Below are positions 19,402 to 28,335 of a DNA stretch of 54,757 nt, piece by piece. Origin of the DNA: an uncultured Bacillota bacterium (GTDB lineage Bacteria > Bacillota_I > Bacilli_A > Culicoidibacterales > ZOR0006); assembly GCA_945956935.1 (NCBI GenBank), contig CAMFJD010000010.1:1-54757 (forward strand), in the 5' to 3' direction. Made by a program: the position numbers and the translations under genes. Below the pieces are notes generated by a model. That model saw nothing but the letters and a program-made list of their open reading frames with translations, was not told the DNA's origin and did no database searches. The first letter of the stretch is position 1, and each line of letters starts with the position of its first letter.

Positions 19402-20308
19402 TTTTTTGTATCACCTCGATAAATAATTTTTCTAATGTGGGTTCCATCCACTGGAATCGTTGTGGTAGTAAGTGATGTTCAACACAAATTCGTAATGCTT
19501 GTTCGTAGCTTTCAGACGTTTGATTTTTGTAACGAAGTTGCAGGTTTTCATGCCCGATTCTGTTTCCTTTGCCGAATAAATCAATAAATGATTGGCATGT
19601 TTGTTCATCACTAAATTCAATTTCAAAATCACATGCTGGATTCTGAGCTTTTATCTCCTCAATCGTACCCTCTAGGACAAGTTTTCCATTATGGATCATA
19701 CCAACCTTATCACAAATGCGCTCCACATCTGCTAAAATATGTGTCGAAAACAAAATAGTAGTTTCTTTTTTAACCGCCTGGAGAATGTCTAATATTTCTT
19801 TTCGTCCAACTGGGTCTAATGCCGATGTTGGCTCATCACAAATCAGCAACTTTGGTTTGTTCAGCAATGCTTGCGCAATTCCAAGTCGTTGCTTCATACC
19901 TCGCGAATATCCTCTAATGCGTTGTTTGTTTTGCTCTAATCCGACAAGTGTTAACAGTGAAATAATCCTTTTAGTTGCACTTTTTTGAGTCATTCCAGTT
20001 ATACTTGCACATAATTGTAAATATTCTGTAGCTGTCATATAATGATAAAATTCTGGAACATCTGGTAGATAACCAATATATTGATTCGTCTGATTTGCAC
20101 CATATGTTACTTTTTCACCATTCACATAGATTGTTCCATTATCCGCAGCTAGTAATCCAACAATCATTCTCATAGTCGTCGTTTTTCCTGCACCATTTTG
20201 ACCAATAAATCCATAAATACTCCCAGCTTCTACTTCAAGGTTTAATGCATCAATAACGACTCTATCCCCAAATCGCTTTGAAAGTCTTTGAATCTTCAAA
20301 ACTGCCAT
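19379..20308 (-). CDS. ABC transporter ATP-binding protein
   Basis: This 309-residue ATPase has Walker A GQNGAGKTTT (37-46), a variant signature YSRGMKQRLGIAQAL, Walker B LLICDEPTSALDP and the H-loop STHILADVERI. The C-terminal 80 residues are the usual accessory region of ABC-2 ATPases. It pairs with the overlapping permease gene. It begins two bases after the upstream small membrane protein gene. Confidence 0.96.
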   Translation of the reverse strand: MAVLKIQRLSKRFGDRVVIDALNLEVEAGSIYGFIGQNGAGKTTTMRMIVGLLAADNGTIYVNGEKVTYGANQTNQYIGYLPDVPEFYHYMTATEYLQLCASITGMTQKSATKRIISLLTLVGLEQNKQRIRGYSRGMKQRLGIAQALLNKPKLLICDEPTSALDPVGRKEILDILQAVKKETTILFSTHILADVERICDKVGMIHNGKLVLEGTIEEIKAQNPACDFEIEFSDEQTCQSFIDLFGKGNRIGHENLQLRYKNQTSESYEQALRICVEHHLLPQRFQWMEPTLEKLFIEVIQKNETIHRI

Positions 20309-20310
20309 AC

Positions 20311-20535
20311 TTACTGATCATCCTTCCCAAATAAAAAATAAAGCAGTGGTCCCCAAAATTGCATACCAATAATAACAATAATAATCCATGTCATTGTATT
20401 CCAACGTTTATACGTTTTATGTGTCAGAATATGCCAAAGTGTATACCCTAATAATATAAGTTGAATAATAATTAAAGGAATTAAAAAAGGTAAGAACTCC
20501 ATAATTTCTGCTGGAATTGTCGTTAAAAATGTCAT
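20311..20535 (-). CDS. Small PLDc_N-type membrane protein
   Basis: This 74-residue protein has two transmembrane helices and the pattern of the phospholipase-D N-terminal (PLDc_N) family: helix, LGYTLWHILTH, a hydrophilic turn, a second helix and WGPLLYFLFGK. The family is often encoded beside ABC-2 exporters or as a regulatory partner. It overlaps the XRE gene by four bases and precedes the ATPase by two, so it belongs to the operon. Function is unknown. Confidence 0.8.
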   Translation of the reverse strand: MTFLTTIPAEIMEFLPFLIPLIIIQLILLGYTLWHILTHKTYKRWNTMTWIIIVIIGMQFWGPLLYFLFGKDDQ

Positions 20536-21650
20536 AATCTTTGTCCTCTTTTCACTAATTTTTGTTTCAATAATTGGAATTGTTGATGTTTTGCTAATGG
20601 TACGAACTGTGCTACCTCTAGCGCCTGGACACTACTTAGAAAAACAAGTCGCTTATCTCGAACAGCCTGTGTACCTAACTGTGCCTCTTCAAACCATTGA
20701 TCAATTGTTTCAAAATAATCATCACCATGTATTTGTACGTTATCGTCAAGGAGTTGCACAACTGCTTGTACATATTTATCTATTCGTTGTAACGCTTGAT
20801 CATACTCCTTGTAATCAAGGGCGTTCAGTGCTATTTGATAGTTATACATAGCGACGATATTCGGATGAAGCCGATGAATATTATACGTTTGAATAAGTAC
20901 ATCGATTCGTTCAATTGTCTGCAATTGCTTTAGTCGTGTACTATTTGGTAATTTTATATATGACATAGCATTAGTGATAAGCATCATTAAATGACTATAC
21001 ATCATCATTTCTGAAAATGTATACGCTTGATCATAGTGACCAATTGCCTGGTATGCTTGAGTAAGTAATCCATCACTGTTATTTTTAAAATGATATGGAT
21101 TTAACAGTGGCTCTAAAACTTCTATGACTGCTTGTGCTTTTCCAATTTGTAACCTTATCATTGCTTGAACAATTACTGTATCATTACGAACATCGAGTGC
21201 TGTTTCATGTGCAAGAATATGTTCACACAATTGTTCAATACGTAGTAGAAGTGTACAAACAGCTTCTTCAGTTGGTGCTAAATTGATATGGTTCATCCAA
21301 AGTAAACATATTTGTAGCAAAAACGGATAACAAGCATAATACTTTTTCACTAATTGTTCCGTTTTTTCTATAACTCGACTATAGTCATTGTCAGCAAATT
21401 CACTCGCTAATTCGTGATAGAGTTGTTGAATTTGTTTTTTATTAAGATTTGGTTCATACCCTAACAAATCATCGACACTCACCGCAAAATAAGTTGCTAA
21501 TTGTGGCAAAATAAGAATATCTGGAAAACTTTGACCAGTTTCCCACTTCGATACCGATGCTTTTGTTACGCCGATAAATTGAGCGACTGCTTCTTGTGTC
21601 ACGCCACGATTTTTTCGTAATCGAGCCAAGTTGTCATGTAATTGAATCAT
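20532..21650 (-). CDS. XRE-family transcriptional regulator with TPR-like C-terminus
   Basis: This 372-residue protein has an N-terminal helix-turn-helix (about 5-60: LARLRKNRGVTQEAVAQFIG, VTKASVSKWETGQSFPDI, AVSVDDLLGYE) and a long helical, repeat-like C-terminal part, as in Rgg or PlcR-like regulators. The start MIQLHDN was chosen for the AGGAGG seven bases upstream. As the first gene of the operon it most likely controls the downstream ABC exporter. The inducing ligand cannot be told. Confidence 0.88.
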   Translation of the reverse strand: MIQLHDNLARLRKNRGVTQEAVAQFIGVTKASVSKWETGQSFPDILILPQLATYFAVSVDDLLGYEPNLNKKQIQQLYHELASEFADNDYSRVIEKTEQLVKKYYACYPFLLQICLLWMNHINLAPTEEAVCTLLLRIEQLCEHILAHETALDVRNDTVIVQAMIRLQIGKAQAVIEVLEPLLNPYHFKNNSDGLLTQAYQAIGHYDQAYTFSEMMMYSHLMMLITNAMSYIKLPNSTRLKQLQTIERIDVLIQTYNIHRLHPNIVAMYNYQIALNALDYKEYDQALQRIDKYVQAVVQLLDDNVQIHGDDYFETIDQWFEEAQLGTQAVRDKRLVFLSSVQALEVAQFVPLAKHQQFQLLKQKLVKRGQRL

Positions 21651-21768
21651 ATCGTCTTCCTCCTGTCTCTTTGATTGTAAATAATTCAACAATAAAAAAC
21701 AATCGATTTCAACGACACATCACGAAACATAATCAACTATTGCGAAACTTTTTGTATTATATAAATAT

Positions 21769-21806
21769 TAAAAAAACTGCTTCTAATCAATATTAGTAAG
21801 CAGCTT
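21769..21806 (-). terminator. Terminator of the LytTR/DUF3021 pair
   Basis: On the minus strand CTGCTTACTAAT/ATTAGAAGCAG hairpin followed by seven T, 30 bp after the DUF3021 stop. Confidence 0.85.
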
Positions 21807-21836
21807 TGATTCTTTCGTTAGTCAGACATCCCTGAC

Positions 21837-22265
21837 TTAAGTCGTAGGAGTTTTAATATTCTTGTTTAAAAGTTGGTTGATTACTCGTTCATCACGCTTC
21901 CACAACAAATAACACATAACCCAAACAATAAAATAGGTAATTAAAAAACTAATACATGCAATCATACTTTGATACCAATCGTTTGCAAGCCACTCGCTCC
22001 ATGTACCAACAAATAAAAAAGTCACCACCATTATCACAAAATGAATAGCTGTTGTACTCAAGAAGGATAGTTGTTCCTTCTCATATAAACTATTTAAATT
22101 ATGAAATATCGCTCCCATAATTCCTCCAGCTAAATAATTTCGACTTATGGTTGCCATGGTCATTGATTCTTGTAATGAAAATACATTTAAAATAATTCCT
22201 ATCGTCATAATTAAAAACACGCCGATAACAAAACCATGTACACTTCGTTTCATTCTTTGTTTCAT
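21837..22265 (-). CDS. DUF3021 family membrane protein
   Basis: This 142-residue protein has four hydrophobic segments and the DUF3021 pattern (GFVIGVFLIMTIGIILN, then GGIMGAIF). It overlaps the upstream LytTR gene by four bases. In streptococci and other Lactobacillales such pairs form LytTR regulatory systems, in which the membrane protein restrains the DNA-binding partner. I infer the same here. Confidence 0.85.
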   Translation of the reverse strand: MKQRMKRSVHGFVIGVFLIMTIGIILNVFSLQESMTMATISRNYLAGGIMGAIFHNLNSLYEKEQLSFLSTTAIHFVIMVVTFLFVGTWSEWLANDWYQSMIACISFLITYFIVWVMCYLLWKRDERVINQLLNKNIKTPTT

Positions 22266-22714
22266 ATTGACCCCTCATTTCGCCGTAATAACTGTTCTTT
22301 TATCTTTTTAACATATCGTCTTGATGAATACTGAACACTCCCATTTTTGAAATGAATGGCTAACACACCATTGAATGTCACATGCACATAATCAATCCAC
22401 ACTGGATTAGCAATTGCTGACTGTGATAACTTTACAAACTGATACTGCTGTAATATTTGCTCAAGTTGATATAATTTTTGTTTTGATTGATAACTTTCTA
22501 TTTTTGTTTCAATGACTAGATAATTATTTTCGGTCGCCACATATACAATATCTATCAAACGTATCAAATATTGCCGTTCATTTTTGAATCCTATAATATA
22601 TGGTGGACTTTTTGCAATTTGCATAATGTGTTCGAGTTGTTCTGTCATACGTTCGCTTCGAATATCAATTTCCGTTTGTTCATATCTCATATCAATATCT
22701 ACTGTCACTTTCAT
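22262..22714 (-). CDS. LytTR family DNA-binding regulator
   Basis: This 150-residue protein is made of a short N-terminal region and a C-terminal LytTR domain (IVYVATENNYLVIETK, FVKLSQSAIANPVWIDYV, YSSRRYVKKIKEQL). It has no receiver domain, so it is not a classical response regulator. The open frame extends upstream, but MKVTVDID has AAAGGAG in front. It is paired with the overlapping DUF3021 gene. The targets are probably its own promoter and unlinked genes. Confidence 0.9.
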   Translation of the reverse strand: MKVTVDIDMRYEQTEIDIRSERMTEQLEHIMQIAKSPPYIIGFKNERQYLIRLIDIVYVATENNYLVIETKIESYQSKQKLYQLEQILQQYQFVKLSQSAIANPVWIDYVHVTFNGVLAIHFKNGSVQYSSRRYVKKIKEQLLRRNEGSI

Positions 22715-22811
22715 GGCATCCACTCCTTTGCCCTTGTAGTGTACCGTATGCGAATCATTTACACGAGCATTTTCATGTATTCGGTATTTTTTCAGTATTA
22801 TTTGGTTAATA

Positions 22812-22843
22812 AAAAAGATTGACACATCACACCATCAATCTTT
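22812..22843 (-). terminator. hemW terminator
   Basis: AAAGATTGA/TCAATCTTT inverted repeat (22814-22843) with a T run on the minus strand, after the hemW stop. Confidence 0.8.
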
Positions 22844-22858
22844 CTTATCACATACTAT

Positions 22859-24001
22859 TTATAATAAGTAATCACTCATAATTTGATTTGCAATAAACAA
22901 CGTATCTTTCGCTAAAACAATTGATTCATCCGTTTCAATAATCCACCCCTTTTGGACATGTTTAGCAATGGTTTCACCATATATATCCAATAATGATACA
23001 CCAAATCGTTGGGTAAATTGTTGTTTATTCACACCTATTCGTGTGCGTAAACCTAAAAAAATTGTCTCTTCGATTTGTTCTTCACGCGTTAATTTGTGAT
23101 TTTCAACAAGTGGACGTTCGTTTCCACTCAATGTTTTAACGTAATTAGTAATCGCTTTTGTATTTGCATAGCGAACATTATTTAAATAGCCATGCGCACC
23201 TAACCCAAAGCCATAATATGGCAAATTTTGCCAGTAAGTTAAATTATGTTTACTTGCACACCCAGGTTTAGCAAAATTACTTAATTCATATTGCTCATAT
23301 CCTGCTGCGAGTAACGCTTCATTAATTGCCATATACATATCAGCTTCAATATCATCTGCTGTTTCAATCAACTGTCCTTTGTTTTGTTGAATAAAAAATT
23401 TCGTATGTGGTTCTATAATAAGTGCGTATGTCGAAATATGTTGTACATCTAACTGTAAAAATTGTTCAATATCATCCATTACTTCTTGGTGTGTTTGATT
23501 TGGCACACCATAAATGAAATCAACATTAATGTTTCTAAAACCAATATTTTTTGATTGTTCAATCACATATTCAACTTGTGATTTTGTATGCGTACGTCCC
23601 ATTTTAGCCAAATGAATATCTGAAAATGTTTGGACACCAATACTGAGTCGATTAACCCCTTGCTCATATAAAAAAGTTAGTTTTTCTATTGTCAGAGAAT
23701 CAGGATTTGCTTCTACTGTTATTTCAATATCTGGTGCAAAAAAAGGACGGAAATATTGATTTACAATGCAAAATAACTGTTTCAGTTCTTCTATGCTAAG
23801 CGCTGTTGGCGTTCCACCGCCAAAATATATTGTCTTTATTTCACCTAATATTGGGCATTCTGATAAAGTTAGTGCAATCTCTCGCTCAAGTGCCTGTAAA
23901 TAGGCATCACGTTTTTGATTTCGATAATAAACTTTCGCAAAATCACAGTAGTGACAAATTTCATTACAAAATGGTATATGAATATATACTGCTTGACTCA
24001 T
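22859..24001 (-). CDS. hemW: Radical SAM protein HemW
   Basis: This 380-residue radical SAM protein has the cluster motif C12-x3-C16-x2-C19 in IPFCNEICHYCDF, the family motif YFGGGTPTAL and the C-terminal HemW domain. It is often mis-annotated as oxygen-independent coproporphyrinogen oxidase (HemN). HemW lacks the extra N-terminal residues of HemN and acts as a haem chaperone. Other haem-synthesis genes are not seen nearby. It has an extended -10 promoter just upstream. Confidence 0.94.
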   Translation of the reverse strand: MSQAVYIHIPFCNEICHYCDFAKVYYRNQKRDAYLQALEREIALTLSECPILGEIKTIYFGGGTPTALSIEELKQLFCIVNQYFRPFFAPDIEITVEANPDSLTIEKLTFLYEQGVNRLSIGVQTFSDIHLAKMGRTHTKSQVEYVIEQSKNIGFRNINVDFIYGVPNQTHQEVMDDIEQFLQLDVQHISTYALIIEPHTKFFIQQNKGQLIETADDIEADMYMAINEALLAAGYEQYELSNFAKPGCASKHNLTYWQNLPYYGFGLGAHGYLNNVRYANTKAITNYVKTLSGNERPLVENHKLTREEQIEETIFLGLRTRIGVNKQQFTQRFGVSLLDIYGETIAKHVQKGWIIETDESIVLAKDTLFIANQIMSDYLL

Positions 24002-24026
24002 AATTTCAGCTCACTTTCAAGTTTTT

Positions 24027-24035
24027 ATTATATCA
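24027..24035 (-). promoter_or_regulatory. hemW promoter (-10)
   Basis: The minus strand reads TGATATAAT (hexamer 24032-24027), an extended -10, 26 bp before the hemW ATG. No convincing -35 is seen. Confidence 0.55.
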
Positions 24036-24096
24036 TATTTCTACCACTCTACTGTGTAAAAAGAAGCGTGTATTCTACCTATTGAAATCCACCCAC

Positions 24097-24138
24097 TTAC
24101 AGATGATCTGGAACGACGCCCGCACCTTCAGTAAGCAT
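24097..24138 (-). pseudogene. 13-codon reading frame with strong ribosome site, probable decapitated gene
   Basis: On the minus strand GGGAGG lies eight bases before an ATG that opens a frame of only 13 codons (MLTEGAGVVPDHL) before TAA. The codons are GC-richer than the surroundings. It is either the surviving 5' end of a deleted gene or a leader peptide. I do not recognise the sequence. It lies upstream of the hemW promoter. Confidence 0.35.
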
Positions 24139-24162
24139 ATATAATATCCTCCCTTATTTTTT

Positions 24163-24178
24163 TCAAGCGTTTCCACAT
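24163..24178. promoter_or_regulatory. cre-like (CcpA) motif
   Basis: The sequence TTCAAGCGTTTCCA (minus TGGAAACGCTTGAA) resembles the catabolite-response element TGWAARCGYTWNCW with two mismatches. It precedes the truncated reading frame, not an intact gene. The rest of 24002-24438 shows no coding region that I can support. Confidence 0.35.
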
Positions 24179-24438
24179 CAAAAATAGGAGTGCACCTCTA
24201 GTTATGCTTATTTGTTCAGTTCACTTAATTTAATACTGTCGGCTATCTATTTTTGTTACTGTTTCTTTTTTGTCTTAGCACATACATAATAGTTTGCTTG
24301 ACTGCTTAAAAAGAATTATAATTTTAAAAGCGAAAAGAATTTTTATTTAATTTAAAATAGTTCACAATTATTATTTCATTTATTGTACAATTAATATTAA
24401 TATGTAATAAATTTATTTAAGAAGGGGGATTTTTCATA

Positions 24439-24642
24439 GTGAAAAAACTCGCATACATTGGATTGATAATTGGTTTAATTTTATCATGCATAATAACAAT
24501 AGTGAGAATTATCATTGAAACTAGAGAACATTTCGGATTTTTTAGTAAATTATCTATCAGTTTACAAATTATCACGAGCCAGATAATCCAGACAATACTA
24601 ACTACTACAGTTGCTTTATTTGTCATTAACAAATTTTGGTAG
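24439..24642 (+). CDS. Small hydrophobic membrane peptide, copy 1
   Basis: This 67-residue peptide has a GTG start behind AAGGGGG. It contains two strongly hydrophobic segments (about 4-27 and 45-65) separated by a polar turn with ETREHFGFFSKLSIS. It is a paralogue of the next gene, with a shared start region of about 40 bp and the same central FFSKLSISLQ motif. I do not recognise a family. Possibilities are a holin-like or bacteriocin-like peptide or a small stress protein. No immunity or processing gene is beside it. Confidence 0.7.
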   Translation: MKKLAYIGLIIGLILSCIITIVRIIIETREHFGFFSKLSISLQIITSQIIQTILTTTVALFVINKFW

Positions 24643-24704
24643 TAAATATTAATTCGTACTTTATTATTTACAAACAATACTTAGAAAGGAGTAGATTTTT
24701 CATA

Positions 24705-24908
24705 GTGAAAAAACTCGCATACATTGGATTGATAGTTAGCTTAATTTTTTCATGCATATCAACATTAATAGAAATTATACTCGAATCAAAAGACCGTTCC
24801 GGATTTTTTAGTAAATTATCTATCAGTTTACAAGTATTACTTGGAGGAATTATAGATGCTCTCCTAATGATCGTCATTACGTTATTTTTCATCAATAATT
24901 TCTTATAG
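24705..24908 (+). CDS. Small hydrophobic membrane peptide, copy 2
   Basis: This is the second 67-residue copy, GTG start with GAAAGGAG upstream. The N-terminus (VKKLAYIGLI) and centre (FFSKLSISLQ) match copy 1, while the charged loop (ESKDRSG) and the last third differ. The identical length of both copies, separate ribosome sites and conserved reading frames show that both are real genes from a tandem duplication. Function is unknown. Confidence 0.72.
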   Translation: MKKLAYIGLIVSLIFSCISTLIEIILESKDRSGFFSKLSISLQVLLGGIIDALLMIVITLFFINNFL

Positions 24909-25157
24909 AATCCATGAACTGTATAGGGATAGACAATCTCCTATTCTCAAAAAAACCTTAAATCTTTGATTATTTTACCACAATGAAAAGTTGATATACT
25001 TCTGCTATTTTAGCATATCACGTGAAAGAATTTTTTATACTGTCCATACTTGCAAAGTCTAATACTCTCAAATGCATGTTAAAAATGGCAAGCTTTTGTC
25101 GGAAAACATAGCTTCACCATTTTCAAATTGTATTTAACAAACAGTACTTTTTCACTT

Positions 25158-25379
25158 CTATTTTTGATTCACATTCCAAATAACAAGTGCATCAATAAAA
25201 CACATAACTACAAATAACACAATTAAAGTGATTTGTGTGCTATTAAATATTGCCCCCATTGAAAATGCCATATAACCAAGAATAGCTGTTAGACATACTG
25301 TAAATGGCAATACGTACCACTGAGCTCCCTTAGCAAAAAAATGTAGGCTTTTTTCAAATTCTTGTTTTGATTGATTCAT
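25158..25379 (-). CDS. Small two-helix membrane protein
   Basis: This 73-residue protein has a polar N-terminus (MNQSKQEFEKSLHFFAKG) and two transmembrane helices. GAGGGGG lies nine bases before the ATG, which supports translation. I do not recognise a family. It is a single gene in an AT-rich, gene-poor stretch. Confidence 0.65.
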   Translation of the reverse strand: MNQSKQEFEKSLHFFAKGAQWYVLPFTVCLTAILGYMAFSMGAIFNSTQITLIVLFVVMCFIDALVIWNVNQK

Positions 25380-25673
25380 TCGAAATCGCCCCCTCTCAAT
25401 TATAATATTTTTATAATGTTAACAAATTGTTTTTCATATGTCAATTTAAAAACATAATAAAAACATTTAAATAAAAACACTTATTTCATTACTAATATAA
25501 AGCAATAAACCTAAAAAATGTACACTTTTTCATCCTATTTCTAAGCTAATAAGTACCTAACTCATACATATTATCGCTACTCTCACACCAGTATTCAGCT
25601 CTCTGAGTCAGAACATTATTCGTTCTATATAATTTTTTTATGACAAATGAACTAATCCTTCCTTCTACTCACT
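25380..25673. other. AT-rich intergenic region
   Basis: I see no supported gene or RNA in this stretch between the small membrane protein gene and the promoter of the flavoprotein gene. Confidence 0.5.
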
Positions 25674-25674
25674 C

Positions 25675-25704
25675 CCAAAAAAGTGTCATCAGCAACACTT
25701 TTTT
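25675..25704. terminator. Hairpin overlapping the flavoprotein promoter
   Basis: AAAAAAGTGT/ACACTTTTTT inverted repeat with a 10-nt loop. It has the form of an intrinsic terminator in both directions, but lies where the -35 of the downstream promoter would be. Confidence 0.6.
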
Positions 25705-25706
25705 GG

Positions 25707-25712
25707 TATAAT
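25707..25712 (+). promoter_or_regulatory. -10 of the flavoprotein operon
   Basis: TATAAT, 38 bp upstream of the ATG at 25751. The -35 candidate lies inside the preceding hairpin and is poor. Confidence 0.5.
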
Positions 25713-25750
25713 TACCTTTATATACATTTAAAATGTGGAGGTACTATTTT

Positions 25751-26977
25751 ATGAAACATTATGATGTGCTGATTGTTGGCGGTGGACCTGCTGGAATATT
25801 TGCTGCTTGGCAAGCAGGCCTTCGATATAAACGTGTCGCGCTACTCGAAAAAAATGCTATTCTGGGCAAAAAAATGCTAATTACGGGTGGTGGACGCTGT
25901 AATATAACAAATATTCATCAAGATGATGCCTTGATCGCTGGTATTATTGGTAATGGTCGATTTTTACACAGTGTTTTCTCTCAATTTAACAACAACGATT
26001 TAATCCGTTTTTATGAACAAAACGGACTTCGCTTAAAAGAAGAAAATAAGGGGAGAATGTTTCCTATTACTGATAAAGCACAATCAGTAGTTGATACACT
26101 TGCGTCTGTTTTAAAGAACGCTGGTGTTGACATATTTTTTCAATGTGATGTACATAATATTACAACTGATATCCCTATGCAAATAAAAACAAACTCCATT
26201 TTTTTCACATGTGACAAACTCATTTTAACAACAGGTGGAAAATCTGTTCCACAAACTGGTTCAAACGGTAGTGGCTATCAATTAGCACAAAAATTTGGTC
26301 ACAGTATCACTGAATTGTTCCCCACAGAAGTTCCGCTCACTTCTGATGAATTCTTTATCCGCAAAAAAGCATTACAAGGACTTTCTTTATATGACATCAA
26401 TTTTTCAGTTTTAAACCAAAAAGGAAAACCACTTGTAACACATCGATATGACATTTTATTTACACACTTTGGTGTCTCAGGTCCTGCTGCTTTACGTTCG
26501 AGCCAATTTGTTGTCAAACAATTAAAAAAGCAGCAGCCTGTCCAAGTCATGCTCGACGTTTTACCCGATATGCATCTAAATGACGTACAAGCATGGCTAA
26601 AAAAGCAAGATGCTAATAAATCATTGAAAAATGCTTGGAAGGGAATCGTCAGTGAACGCTATTTATTATTTTTGATTGAAGAAGCAAAACTAACTGAATC
26701 AACACCTTTAAAGCAATTAGCGCCAAAACACATTGAATTGATGGCACAACTTCTAAAAGGCTTTGTATTTACAGTCAATGGAACACAAAGTCTCGAAAAA
26801 TCATTTGTAACTGGTGGCGGTATCCGCTTGAAAGAAATTGATCCAAAAACAATGCAATCAAAATTTGATCATCGCCTCGCTTTTGCAGGTGAAATTATGG
26901 ATATTCATGCATACACAGGTGGATATAATTTGACAGTTGCTCAGTGTACTGGCTATGTCGCTGGACGACATATTTAA
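25751..26977 (+). CDS. NAD(P)/FAD-dependent oxidoreductase, HI0933/YhiN family
   Basis: This 408-residue flavoprotein has the N-terminal dinucleotide loop VGGGPAG (9-15), the family signature GKKMLITGGGRCNITN, the middle TTGGKSVPQTGSNGSGY and the C-terminal GEIMDIHAYTGGYNLTVAQ FAD motif. The family is widespread; the physiological substrate is not established, so no reaction is given. The ATG follows GGAGG. It begins a plus-strand run with the PH-domain and VOC genes. Confidence 0.93.
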   Translation: MKHYDVLIVGGGPAGIFAAWQAGLRYKRVALLEKNAILGKKMLITGGGRCNITNIHQDDALIAGIIGNGRFLHSVFSQFNNNDLIRFYEQNGLRLKEENKGRMFPITDKAQSVVDTLASVLKNAGVDIFFQCDVHNITTDIPMQIKTNSIFFTCDKLILTTGGKSVPQTGSNGSGYQLAQKFGHSITELFPTEVPLTSDEFFIRKKALQGLSLYDINFSVLNQKGKPLVTHRYDILFTHFGVSGPAALRSSQFVVKQLKKQQPVQVMLDVLPDMHLNDVQAWLKKQDANKSLKNAWKGIVSERYLLFLIEEAKLTESTPLKQLAPKHIELMAQLLKGFVFTVNGTQSLEKSFVTGGGIRLKEIDPKTMQSKFDHRLAFAGEIMDIHAYTGGYNLTVAQCTGYVAGRHI

Positions 26978-27000
26978 ATATGATACAAGGGAGATTACCT

Positions 27001-28320
27001 ATGGTTATTCGACATTCAAAATTAACATTAATATTTACTATTTGTCTTGCAACGATTAATTTCTTTTTTCCGCTATGGTTTATTCATCTATTAACTGATT
27101 GGAATTTATTTCCTTTCATCACCTTATTTGGTATTATTGCAGTTATCTTTGTTGGATTTCACATTTTCACTTGGTTCAGCGAAACTCTCATCATTCAAGA
27201 CGAGCTGCTCACACTCAATTTTGGTATCGGTAAAAGCAAAAAAGTAAAGACTGATATTCCGCTTAACAGTGTCTCATGCTCTATTACTCAATCTAAAGGA
27301 TGGCTGCGTCTATTTGGTATTGTCACTGTAACACTGACAATTAATAAAGACCAACATATCTCACTTCAACTCCGTTCATATCAGGCGCAAACCTTATGTG
27401 AACAATTTCAAAAAAAACAATTGCTTATCATTCCGGTGCCGAATCGATCATTCAACCAATTTATGGCTTTATTACTACTAGATACAAAATTTTGGCATTG
27501 GTCCCTAAATCTAACCTTTCTATATATTCTTACTACATTAATAATTGATGTCAATTTCTTACAAACTATCTACCTCCCTCGTTTTGTCGTTCCATTTATT
27601 ATCTTAACAATCGCTTGTTGGTTATTAAATGGATATCTCTTATTTGGTCAACTACAACATGCAGCAATTAAGCGACATGAAGAAAAATTCACGCTCCAAA
27701 TGGGAGGCAGCATCCCTATACAAATTGCTTTTACAGTTGAAGACATTGTTATGATTGAACAACAACAGACCCTTTTCCAATTATTTATTCCATATACAAG
27801 AGTTATCATCCACCTCGACCATAACAAATTTTCAACCGTAAAACCATTTAATATATTAATTCCAACCAATGATTTAGTGAATTGGTGGACACAAACGTTT
27901 CCAATGTTTCTACAAACAACACCGATATTCAAACCCGAACAACGTGCTTGGAAAGATTATTTTTTTTCCTACCCATTATTACTAACGATAATTATTACGG
28001 GTACTTGCGTATTCTTTTTACCTGCATATAACACTCCATTCATTCTAATGATTGGAATTATCTGTTCGCTTATACTGCTTTACAAAAGTTTCATCGCTTG
28101 GAAAAACAATACACTTGTACAATCCCACGCCTATTTCTGTGTTTATTATGCACGTCTAAGACCTACAACACGCTATATTACTAAATACTATTGTCATAGC
28201 TTCATCCAACAATCACGTACACAAAAGCGTATTGGTCTTGGTACTGTTTACTTTCGTTTTAAAAATCAACGACTTCCTTTGTATACCTTTGCAGGTGTAG
28301 CTCAAAAAAAATCAATTTAA
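27001..28320 (+). CDS. PH-domain (YdbT-like) membrane protein
   Basis: This 439-residue protein has two N-terminal membrane helices (about 7-60), a cytoplasmic beta-rich segment resembling a bacterial PH (bPH2) domain (LIIQDELLTLNFGIGKSKK, then IPLNSVSCSITQ), another helix pair, a second such segment and a third pair (about 320-365) followed by a C-terminal domain. That repeated layout is typical of YdbT. The start was chosen at ATG 27001 because of AAGGGAG. It lies 23 bp after the flavoprotein gene. Confidence 0.7.
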   Translation: MVIRHSKLTLIFTICLATINFFFPLWFIHLLTDWNLFPFITLFGIIAVIFVGFHIFTWFSETLIIQDELLTLNFGIGKSKKVKTDIPLNSVSCSITQSKGWLRLFGIVTVTLTINKDQHISLQLRSYQAQTLCEQFQKKQLLIIPVPNRSFNQFMALLLLDTKFWHWSLNLTFLYILTTLIIDVNFLQTIYLPRFVVPFIILTIACWLLNGYLLFGQLQHAAIKRHEEKFTLQMGGSIPIQIAFTVEDIVMIEQQQTLFQLFIPYTRVIIHLDHNKFSTVKPFNILIPTNDLVNWWTQTFPMFLQTTPIFKPEQRAWKDYFFSYPLLLTIIITGTCVFFLPAYNTPFILMIGIICSLILLYKSFIAWKNNTLVQSHAYFCVYYARLRPTTRYITKYYCHSFIQQSRTQKRIGLGTVYFRFKNQRLPLYTFAGVAQKKSI

Positions 28321-28335
28321 TGGAGTGTCATTCTT

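Noticed and set aside
22859-24001. Oxygen-independent coproporphyrinogen III oxidase (HemN)
   Set aside because: Length and N-terminus fit HemW, which lacks HemN activity.
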